NCBI RefSeq assembly: GCF_002814235.1
Contig: NZ_PHSU01000040.1
Location: 34,627-98,626 of the forward strand
Direction of reading: 5' to 3'
From: Pseudomonas sp. QS1027
GTDB taxonomy: Bacteria > Pseudomonadota > Gammaproteobacteria > Pseudomonadales > Pseudomonadaceae
Length of the DNA stretch: 64,000 nt
Shown: piece after piece, positions 8,090-14,136 of the stretch
How positions within the stretch are numbered: position 1 is the stretch's first letter
Layout of the letters: each line of letters begins with the position of its first letter
Notes under the pieces: generated by a model
Database searches by the model: none
What the model was told of the DNA's origin: nothing
What the model saw: only the letters and a program-made list of their open reading frames with translations
Translations under genes and position numbers: made by a program

Positions 8090-8128
8090 CTCCCGTATCA
8101 AAGTGAGAGCTACCACGTTCGTTACCAA
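8090..8128 (-). promoter_or_regulatory. downstream pairing site (a2/b2-like) covering the leader-ORF ribosome site
   Basis: In RNA order this holds UUGGUAA (8128-8122), complementary to UUACCAA in the structured RNA. It then holds GAUACGGGAG (8099-8090), which can pair over ten positions with UUCCUGUAUC of the same RNA, counting two G-U pairs. The second element contains the Shine-Dalgarno GGGAG, so pairing would block translation of the leader ORF. Confidence 0.65.
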
Positions 8129-8137
8129 GCGAATGGG

Positions 8138-8214
8138 TGGCAGCTGTGCGCAGGTTGGTAAACCGGAGATACAGGAACCCGGCAGGACCGAAGCCCTCCC
8201 ACGCACAGCCGCCA
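8138..8214 (-). ncRNA. C4-type antisense RNA (77-nt folded core)
   Basis: On the minus strand the ends UGGCGGCUGUGCG and CGCACAGCUGCCA pair over 13 positions with one G-U, closing a 77-nt unit. Inside are a hairpin AGGGC-UUCG-GUCCU with a stable UUCG tetraloop (8197-8184) and a second hairpin CCGGG...UCCGG (8182-8163) whose loop exposes CCUGUAUCU. After it comes the segment GGUUUACCAACC. CCUGUAUCU and UUACCAA are complementary, in the right antiparallel order, to sites upstream (8274-8296) and downstream (8090-8128). Size, fold and paired target sites match the C4 repressor RNA of phages P1 and P7 (Rfam C4 class, known to occur in prophages). Assignment is by architecture, not by a covariance search. 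Confidence 0.7.
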
Positions 8215-8235
8215 TTGCACGAAAAATGCGGGCAC

Positions 8236-8264
8236 AAAAAAACGCCTGCAATCGTGATTGGGCG
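8236..8264 (-). terminator. intrinsic terminator/attenuator between the upstream pairing site and the C4-type RNA
   Basis: In RNA order CGCC-CAAU, loop CACG, AUUG-CA-GGCG forms an 8-bp stem with a 2-nt bulge, followed directly by seven U. It lies after the upstream pairing site and before the folded RNA. It could attenuate the leader, as phage P4 CI RNA does by premature termination, or separate two transcripts. Confidence 0.5.
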
Positions 8265-8273
8265 CTGTTGGCG

Positions 8274-8296
8274 CCTGTATCTGGTCGGGTTACCAA
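8274..8296 (-). promoter_or_regulatory. upstream pairing site (a1/b1-like) of the C4-type RNA
   Basis: In RNA order UUGGUAA (8296-8290) is followed by AGAUACAGG (8282-8274). These are perfect complements, 7 and 9 bases, of UUACCAA and CCUGUAUCU in the folded RNA, and the order allows both duplexes to form at once. The UUGGUAA element can also sit in a local hairpin CGGGC...CCCG. Confidence 0.65.
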
Positions 8297-8327
8297 GCCC
8301 GGTCGCTGAATTGATAGCGACAGGGAA

Positions 8328-8356
8328 AAGGTAGCGCGCACGATGAGTCACTGCAA
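8328..8356 (-). promoter_or_regulatory. possible promoter of the C4-type leader (weak)
   Basis: TTGCAG (8356-8351) and TACCTT (8333-8328) are 17 bases apart and would start RNA at about 8321, just before the upstream pairing site. Both hexamers are imperfect. Confidence 0.25.
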
Positions 8357-8422
8357 TGTGACTGGCGGGGGGTATTTAAGTCGAAAAGTTTCAACTGGCA
8401 TAGAGGGTTGTCCAGCGATCTT

Positions 8423-9340
8423 CTACTCACTCACTTCCCGCGAAGCCTTCCCCAGGGTTTCCCACAGCTCGCGCATAGTCGGGTTCTGATTAGCCAACGA
8501 ACAATAGGCACGAATCTCCAGTCCCGTGCTCCATTCATTGCCCCCGGCTTTTACCAGCTGTCCGCTATCCACGGCCGGAGCGGCCGCGCTCTGCGGTAGC
8601 CAGGCCACGCCATACCCTTCGATGGCCATCTGCATCAGCAACATGGTCATGTCGGCCTCGTAGCAACGGGTCAGTTCGCAGGGCGTGGACGCGTTCTTGA
8701 GGATCAGGTCGGCCACGCGTCCGAGAAAGGTCGTGGCGGTGTACGCCAGGTAGGGAACCGATTTACCAGCCTTTCCGGGCAGTCGATACAGCGGTTTGCC
8801 GCCACGGTCCGGTGCACAGAACGGCAGAAAGGCGTCCCGGCCCAGAGGCAGGCTGGCGAACTTGTCGGCGTCGATCAGGATCGGCGCCTGGGGGTGGTGG
8901 TAAACGATCATCAGGTCGCAATTGCCTTCCGCCAGGGCAATCACCGCGTCGTGGATATTCGCCGCGACCACCCGCACGTTGAACGGCTCATGGTGCTTTT
9001 GAAATTGCGCCAGCCATTTGGGCAGGAAGGTGATCGACAGGCTGTGGCCCGCCGTGATCTGAATCGAACGCCCAGGCATCTTTTCGTCCTGGCGCAGAGT
9101 CGAGCGCAATTCCAGCAGTGCCGCCAGCGCCTCGCGGCCTTGTTCGCAGAACAGTTGGCCGGCTTGAGTCAGTTGCACCGGATAGGTGCCGCGGTCGACC
9201 AGCTGCGCTCCGACCCAATCTTCCAGTGAGCGAATACGCCGGGACAGCGCCGATTGGGTGACGCAACGAACCTCGGCGGCCCGGGAGAAATTCTTGTGTT
9301 GCTCGATCGCCAGGAGATCGTCCAGCCACTTGATTTGCAT
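8423..9340 (-). CDS. LysR-family regulator, HypT-like
   Basis: 305-residue LysR-type transcription factor. The N-terminal winged HTH spans residues 1-60 (IKWLDDLLAIEQHKNFSRAA, then TQSALSRRIRSLEDWVG), and the substrate-binding fold covers 90-295 (ITAGHSLSITFLPKWL, EGNCDLMIVYHH, EGYGVAWLPQSA). The opening and the AAHSLS-like start of the effector domain resemble E. coli HypT/YjiE, a hypochlorite-responsive regulator; functional identity is not implied. ATG 9340 is chosen over an upstream in-frame start because LysR proteins begin a few residues before the KWLDDLL helix. It is divergent from the symporter-racemase pair and probably controls it and itself from the shared 357-base gap. Confidence 0.88.
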   Translation of the reverse strand: MQIKWLDDLLAIEQHKNFSRAAEVRCVTQSALSRRIRSLEDWVGAQLVDRGTYPVQLTQAGQLFCEQGREALAALLELRSTLRQDEKMPGRSIQITAGHSLSITFLPKWLAQFQKHHEPFNVRVVAANIHDAVIALAEGNCDLMIVYHHPQAPILIDADKFASLPLGRDAFLPFCAPDRGGKPLYRLPGKAGKSVPYLAYTATTFLGRVADLILKNASTPCELTRCYEADMTMLLMQMAIEGYGVAWLPQSAAAPAVDSGQLVKAGGNEWSTGLEIRAYCSLANQNPTMRELWETLGKASREVSE

Positions 9341-9697
9341 GCTGCCCACCTCGGTCGCGGTGATCACGAGTCTACGTCAGCGCCTGTCGGGCTTCGCCGG
9401 ATTTTTCATAACTATTCCAAAAGCGCATCGGGTGATGGCGATTACTCATCATCTGTTGGGCGGGCTGACCCTAGAATCGAGCCATGGACACGGTCCCCCT
9501 GTAGGCGCTGGCTTGCCAGCGATGAGGCCCGCAAGTCTTGCATCGATCAGGCGGACGCCATCGCCAGCAAGCCGGCTCCTACAAGGGACCGAGGTGTTTG
9601 TGAGTTATGTGTTTGGGCGCGGCGCCGCAGAGCGGCCGGGCCGACGATTCTTTTCCTGCCAAGCAAAAAAACCGACAACAGACTTGAGGGAAACACC
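9341..9697. other. divergent intergenic region with REP pair
   Basis: 357 bases between the LysR gene and the symporter. They carry a REP doublet at 9500-9585 and a ribosome site GAGGG at 9686-9690 for the symporter. Promoters for both directions and a LysR operator are expected here, but no clear T-N11-A palindrome or hexamer pair stood out. Confidence 0.5.
9500..9585. repeat. inverted pair of REP elements
   Basis: TGTAGGCGCTGGCTTGCCAGCGATG (9500-9524, a variant copy) and CATCGCCAGCAAGCCGGCTCC with TACA (9559-9583) are inversely oriented with about 35 bases between. The first copy deviates from the GAGCCGGCTTGCTGG core. Confidence 0.8.
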
Positions 9698-11002
9698 ATG
9701 AGCAAAAACAGATTGCCCCGTCATATCGCCATCGGCATTGCCGCCGGTGTCCTGGTCGGCTGGCTGTGCCATCACTTCGCGGCGGACGCCAAGTCGGCCA
9801 AGGACATCGCCGCCTACTTCTCGATGGTCACCGATATCTTCCTGCGAATGATCAAGATGATTATCGCGCCCCTGGTGTTCGCCACCCTGGTGGGCGGTAT
9901 CGCCAGCCTCGGCAGTTCGCGTTCGGTGGGTCGTATCGGCACCCGCGCCATGGCCTGGTTTATCAGCGCGTCGCTGATCTCCCTGCTGATCGGCATGCTG
10001 CTGGTCAATCTGTTCCAGCCAGGGGCCGGGATGAACCTGCATGTCGACCAGAGCGCGGTTGCGGCCCAGGTGGTGAACACCGGCGACTTCAGCCTCAAGG
10101 TCTTTGTCAGCCATGTGTTCCCGCGCAGCATTGCCGAGGCCATGGCCAGCAACGAGATTCTGCAGATCGTGGTGTTCTCGCTGTTTTTCGGTTTCGCGTT
10201 GGCGGGGCTGAAGCAGGCCGGTTTCACCCGGATCACCAGCCTGGTAGATGAACTGGCCAAGGTGATGTTCAAGATCACCGACTACGTCATGGCCTTCGCG
10301 CCCATCGGCGTGTTCGCCGCCATTGCCAGTGCGATCACCACCGAAGGCCTTGGCCTGCTGCTGGACTACGGCAAGCTGATCGCCGAGTTCTACCTGGGTA
10401 TCGCCATTCTCTGGGCGGTGCTGTTCGGCGCCGGTTACCTGTTTCTCGGACGTTCGGTATTCACCCTCGGCAAGCTGATCAAGGAACCGATCCTGTTGGC
10501 GTTTTCCACCGCCAGCAGCGAGTCCGCCTACCCGAAAACCATGGAGGCCCTGGAGAAGTTCGGCGCACCGAAACGCGTATCCAGCTTCGTCCTGCCCCTG
10601 GGTTACTCGTTCAACCTCGACGGCTCGATGATGTATCAATCCTTTGCCATCCTGTTTATCGCCCAGGCCTACAACATCGAGCTGAGTTTCACCCAGCAGT
10701 TGCTGATTCTGCTGACGCTGATGGTCACCAGCAAAGGCATGGCCGGTGTCGCCCGGGCTTCGGTCGTGGTGGTGGCAGCAACCCTGCCGATGTTCAATCT
10801 GCCTGAAGCTGGCCTGTTGCTGATCATCGGTATCGACCAGTTCCTCGACATGGCGCGCACCGCGACCAATGTGGTGGGCAACAGCATCGCGACCGCGGTG
10901 GTTGCCCGTGCCGAACAGGAATATGAGTCCGAGGAGCAGCAGGACGAGTTGCCCGTCGCCCATTCCGTCGTGTTGGCGCGTACTCCCGCGACCACGGTTT
11001 GA
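9698..11002 (+). CDS. dicarboxylate/amino acid:cation symporter (DAACS family)
   Basis: 434-residue inner-membrane carrier of the GltP/DctA/glutamate-transporter fold, which couples uptake of C4-dicarboxylates or acidic amino acids to protons or sodium. Family marks: FLRMIKMIIAPLVFATLVGG early; the serine-rich hairpin (STASSESAYPKTM, about 271-283); SSFVLPLGYSFNLDGSMMYQ (about 294-313); and the substrate-binding FLDMARTATNVVGNSIATAVV near 380-400. The acidic tail after 410 is variable. The start at 9698 has GAGGG eight bases upstream. The next gene is an Asp/Glu-type racemase 11 bases downstream, which suggests the substrate is an acidic amino acid, perhaps a D-form; this is inference from context. 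Confidence 0.93.
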   Translation: MSKNRLPRHIAIGIAAGVLVGWLCHHFAADAKSAKDIAAYFSMVTDIFLRMIKMIIAPLVFATLVGGIASLGSSRSVGRIGTRAMAWFISASLISLLIGMLLVNLFQPGAGMNLHVDQSAVAAQVVNTGDFSLKVFVSHVFPRSIAEAMASNEILQIVVFSLFFGFALAGLKQAGFTRITSLVDELAKVMFKITDYVMAFAPIGVFAAIASAITTEGLGLLLDYGKLIAEFYLGIAILWAVLFGAGYLFLGRSVFTLGKLIKEPILLAFSTASSESAYPKTMEALEKFGAPKRVSSFVLPLGYSFNLDGSMMYQSFAILFIAQAYNIELSFTQQLLILLTLMVTSKGMAGVARASVVVVAATLPMFNLPEAGLLLIIGIDQFLDMARTATNVVGNSIATAVVARAEQEYESEEQQDELPVAHSVVLARTPATTV

Positions 11003-11013
11003 GAACCCCGGCC

Positions 11014-12492
11014 ATGAACCCCCAAGGCAAAAAATCCGAAACGCCGCCAGTCGCCCGCAAGCTGGGTATCGTCGGTGGCCTCGGCTCACTGGCCGGCGGC
11101 GATCTGTTCTTCAAACTGGTCAAGTCCAGGGCGGTGCTGGCGGACCAGGGGCGCTATCACTTCCTCTTCGAACAACATCCGTTCAAGGATGTGCTGCTGC
11201 CCCTGGACCGCGAGGCGAGCATGACCGCGCGCAAGTTCTATGTGTTCCAGGTCTGCCAGTCCTTCGAGGCGGGCGGGATCGACGCGGTGGTGCTGCCGTG
11301 TTTCGCCAGCCAGACGTTCCGTGAGGAGATCCAGCAGGAGCTGGGGATTCCCGTCCTCGACCTGATGGCGGCCCTGGTCGAACACATTCGCCGGATCGCC
11401 GAGCCGGGCACGCGACTGGGTGTTCTGGCCTCGGACTATGTGCGCTACTCCGGATTGTTCGAGTGCTACCTGGGCGGGGATTTCCAACTGGTCTATCCAC
11501 CCGAACCGGACCAACGCGCCCTGATGGACGCCATGTACGGTCTCAACGGAATCAAGGACGGCTATCTGCAAGGTGTACCGCTGGAAGGCGTGTACCAAGC
11601 CTGCTTGTCGCTACAGGAACAGGGCGCGAACCTGATCGTGCCGGGGCTGACCGAGCTTTCGCTGGTCTGCGCCGATTTGCAGCGGCGCGGCCTGAGTGTG
11701 CTCGATATCAACGAGATCTATGCCGCCGCCGTAACCACCGCCGACGATGAGCCAACGCACACCCCCTTCAAGCTGGGAATCGTCGGCGGCGTCGGCCCGG
11801 CGGCCACCGTGGACTTCATGGCCAAGGTGGTCCGCCACACCCCGGCGGGCCGCGACCAGGACCATATCAAGATGGTGGTGGAGCAGAACCCGCAGATCCC
11901 GGATCGCACGGCCAATTTGCTGTTCGATGAAGCCGACCCGACCCTGGCGCTCTACGCCACCTGCAAGCGTCTGGAAAGTGCTGGCGCGCAGGCTATCGCG
12001 ATTCCGTGCAACACCGCCCATGCCTTCGTCGAACGACTCCAGCCTTACCTGCGGGTGCCGATCGTCAATATGCTCAGCGAAACCGTCGAGGCAATTGCCC
12101 GGCAACACGGCAGCGGCAAGCACATCGGCCTGCTCGCCACCTCGGGCACGGTGCAGAGCCAGGTCTACCACCAGGCCGCCCGCCATGCCGGCTTGCCCCT
12201 GCTGATTCCCGGCTTCGATTATCAGGAACTGGTGATGAGCGCCATTTATGGCGAGCGTGGCATCAAGGCGGGATTCACCGATGGCCTGTGCAAGGAGCAA
12301 CTGCTGCTGGCGGTCGAACACCTATGCGAGCTGGGCGCCGAGGTAATCATCCTGGGTTGCACGGAGCTGCCCTTGGTGCTCAGCCATTGCGACGACTTCC
12401 AGGTGCGCGGGCACCGCGTGGCGCTGGTGGACCCGACCACCGTTCTGGCGCGGCGCTGTGTCAGCCTGGCGACCCGCACTGGCGTCAGATAA
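11014..12492 (+). CDS. tandem aspartate/glutamate racemase-family protein
   Basis: 492 residues made of two Asp/Glu/hydantoin racemase domains in a row, each opening with LGIVGG-(L/V)-G (residues about 17 and 257). These cofactor-independent enzymes use two cysteines as acid and base. The second domain has both: C332 in AIPCNTAH and C449 in LGCTELPLV. The first keeps C96 (VLPCFAS) but has Leu212 where the second Cys should be (PGLTELSLV), so it is probably non-catalytic and structural or regulatory. The ATG at 11014 is preferred; a TTG at 10999 overlapping the symporter stop is an alternative. It is co-transcribed with the symporter. The substrate is likely Asp, Glu or a related amino acid, which is unproven. 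Confidence 0.88.
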   Translation: MNPQGKKSETPPVARKLGIVGGLGSLAGGDLFFKLVKSRAVLADQGRYHFLFEQHPFKDVLLPLDREASMTARKFYVFQVCQSFEAGGIDAVVLPCFASQTFREEIQQELGIPVLDLMAALVEHIRRIAEPGTRLGVLASDYVRYSGLFECYLGGDFQLVYPPEPDQRALMDAMYGLNGIKDGYLQGVPLEGVYQACLSLQEQGANLIVPGLTELSLVCADLQRRGLSVLDINEIYAAAVTTADDEPTHTPFKLGIVGGVGPAATVDFMAKVVRHTPAGRDQDHIKMVVEQNPQIPDRTANLLFDEADPTLALYATCKRLESAGAQAIAIPCNTAHAFVERLQPYLRVPIVNMLSETVEAIARQHGSGKHIGLLATSGTVQSQVYHQAARHAGLPLLIPGFDYQELVMSAIYGERGIKAGFTDGLCKEQLLLAVEHLCELGAEVIILGCTELPLVLSHCDDFQVRGHRVALVDPTTVLARRCVSLATRTGVR

Positions 12493-12516
12493 GGCCGCTT
12501 GTGTCCTCCCGATACG

Positions 12517-13365
12517 TCAGAGAAAACCCTCCGGCGGCTCATGCCGGGTGGGTGTCTTTTCTTCGTGATAGTGAGGACTGCCCCTCTCGGAGCTCATCAG
12601 GTCATGGTTCGCCAGGATGGTTTCCGTCAAGAGGCTGTCCTCACCTTCCTTGAACCAGCAGGCGAGGGCCGAGTTTCGGTTGCCGTGCATATCGACGATC
12701 TTCAGGCGCTCTTGCTCCGCAGGCGCGTGCGGCGAGGCCTCGGGAAAGGTCTTGGGCGGCAGTATCAGTGCGTCTCCGGGCCGGACCCACAGGTCGGCGA
12801 GGAATATTTCGTTTGCGAAGGGCCGCCAGCGCGCCACGCTGATCACCAGCGGCAGCCGGCCATAGCGGCAAAAAAACGCGTGAGGGAAGGCGTGGTATTC
12901 CAGGTCGGTCGGGTTATAGGTCAGCAGCTCACGCTGGCGTGCCACAGGAAGGTAGGGCGATTGGTGGCCGGCCCATTTGCCATAGGTGTATTGGCCGAGG
13001 ATCAGTTGCTCATACTTGAAGTGGATGCACTCACCGCTGCGCAACAAGGTCATGCCAAAGGCCTGGGCCGTTTCTTCAGTGGCCCACATCGGCTCGTAAC
13101 GCACTTCGCGGACGTGAAAGTCGAACGACTTGATCGTGTAGGAACCGCAGGTGGTGGGGATTTCCTTGTGCTCCCAAGTGATGCCCTTATAGTGAGCCCC
13201 CCGTTCAAGTTCGGGATTTTCCGGTGTCAACTCGATCAGCCGACCCTCTTTATCGGCCTTGAGACGCGCCAGGCCATGGTCGTTGTACAGATAAGGGTGC
13301 GTGGTGGTGTCGAGATCGACCTCATCGCCATCGCCGATAAACGGCACGCTGTTGAAGACTTGCAT
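12517..13365 (-). CDS. conserved-looking protein of unknown function, 282 aa
   Basis: Not recognised. The protein is soluble, without signal peptide or membrane segments, rich in aromatic residues and His (WEHKEIPTTCGSYTIKSFDFH, KWAGHQSPYLPV, HAFPHAFFCRYGRLP) and ends in a charged tail. The frame extends upstream to 13428, but the ATG at 13365 (MQVFNSVPFIG) is the better start because the upstream codons are Pro/Arg-rich and overlap nothing conserved. It is convergent with the racemase, with a 24-base gap, and lies about 100 bases after the frameshifted gene at 13465, with which it may form an operon. Codon use looks normal for the genome. No catalytic motif was identified. Confidence 0.6.
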   Translation of the reverse strand: MQVFNSVPFIGDGDEVDLDTTTHPYLYNDHGLARLKADKEGRLIELTPENPELERGAHYKGITWEHKEIPTTCGSYTIKSFDFHVREVRYEPMWATEETAQAFGMTLLRSGECIHFKYEQLILGQYTYGKWAGHQSPYLPVARQRELLTYNPTDLEYHAFPHAFFCRYGRLPLVISVARWRPFANEIFLADLWVRPGDALILPPKTFPEASPHAPAEQERLKIVDMHGNRNSALACWFKEGEDSLLTETILANHDLMSSERGSPHYHEEKTPTRHEPPEGFL

Positions 13366-13464
13366 GGTGGTTGCACCGCCAGGATCAGGGTGAGACAGCC
13401 AAGGCGGCGAGGGCCGCCGCCTGTTCAATGCTGGCCGACCGGCAGGGTCGGCCAGGGTTATCCT

Positions 13465-13967
13465 TTACTTCGTCGTACCGTCAGCTGAACGGTACGGCAC
13501 ATGCTGCTCGCGGAACCAGTGCAAGTCAGGGGTCGTGCCCCAGTGGCGTACCGATGCGCGCTCGCCGATCCGGGTCAGGTTCATATGATTGCCATGGTAG
13601 TGCACCAGCAGCAGGTGGAAGACCGGATCTTCGCGCCGGTCCCAGATCACATCGTCCTGCTGCCGCCCCGCGTCCATGGGTTTGAGGCGGCAATCACCCT
13701 GGTCAAACTTGCCTTGCAGGCAAGTTCCGGTCTGGTAGTTGATCAACAGGGTGGCATTCTTGATTTCAGGATAGGGTTTTTCCAGTTCGGGCATGTACCA
13801 GAGCTGACCGGGTGTTTGCCGGTCTCGGTGTCGCCGACTTTCTGGCATTCCTTGCTGGCTTCGGACCAGTCCAGCCGGTTCAAACCCCGCACCAGCAACT
13901 GTGAACCACCGATATCCCGTGCGGCCTTGTCCGAGCTGCCTACACCGTCCTTCCTCCCGTTGCTCAT
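13465..13967 (-). pseudogene. frameshifted gene of unknown function
   Basis: Protein-like sequence switches frame near 13800. From ATG 13967 one frame reads MSNGRKDGVGSSDKAARDIG, then LLVRGLNRLDWSEASKECQKVGDTETGKHP, and soon stops. The neighbouring frame carries on with QLWYMPELEKPYPEIKNATL, CLQGKFDQGDCRLKPMDAGR and DPVFHLLLVHYHGNHMNL, to a stop at 13465. Joined, this is about 167 residues with several Cys. A one-base indel in a run such as CACCCGG (about 13808-13814) would explain it. It is either a recent pseudogene or a sequencing error. No family was recognised; it may form a unit with the 282-residue gene downstream. Confidence 0.55.
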
Positions 13968-14136
13968 TGCCTTCTGCCATCATCCTGGTGTGATCAATTG
14001 GGCTCAATTGATGGGGGCCAGTATCGGAAGCGCGGCTTCGTCGAGACAGTCCAGAGTAGTGTCAGTGTGGTATCAGTTCGGTATCAGATGTGGAGTACAC
14101 TTGGACGGCTGCCCAGGTACCGCCGAGACGATTGAC
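13968..14136. promoter_or_regulatory. divergent control region with palindrome and phased repeats
   Basis: It contains a perfect palindrome ATCAATTG-GGCT-CAATTGAT (13993-14012) and three direct copies of GTRTCAG at 14059, 14070 and 14081. The copies are exactly 11 bases apart, so they lie on one face of the helix. These look like binding sites for one or two regulators. The downstream XRE-type protein is a natural candidate for autoregulation. Confidence 0.5.

Noticed and set aside
7983..8351. 122-residue open frame over the C4-type leader
   Set aside because: Its N-terminal two thirds coincide with the folded RNA, terminator-like hairpin and pairing sites, another frame is equally open (8057-8341), and the only good ribosome site is that of the 32-codon end piece.
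9605..11089. 494-residue open frame opposite the symporter gene
   Set aside because: Gln/His/Gly/Asp-rich shadow typical of the antisense of membrane-protein genes; the plus-strand gene is clearly conserved.
13501..14136. N-terminal extension of the XRE-AAA-TPR protein to 13501
   Set aside because: The extension is antisense to the frameshifted gene and includes the palindrome and phased repeats; the HTH begins shortly after ATG 14137.
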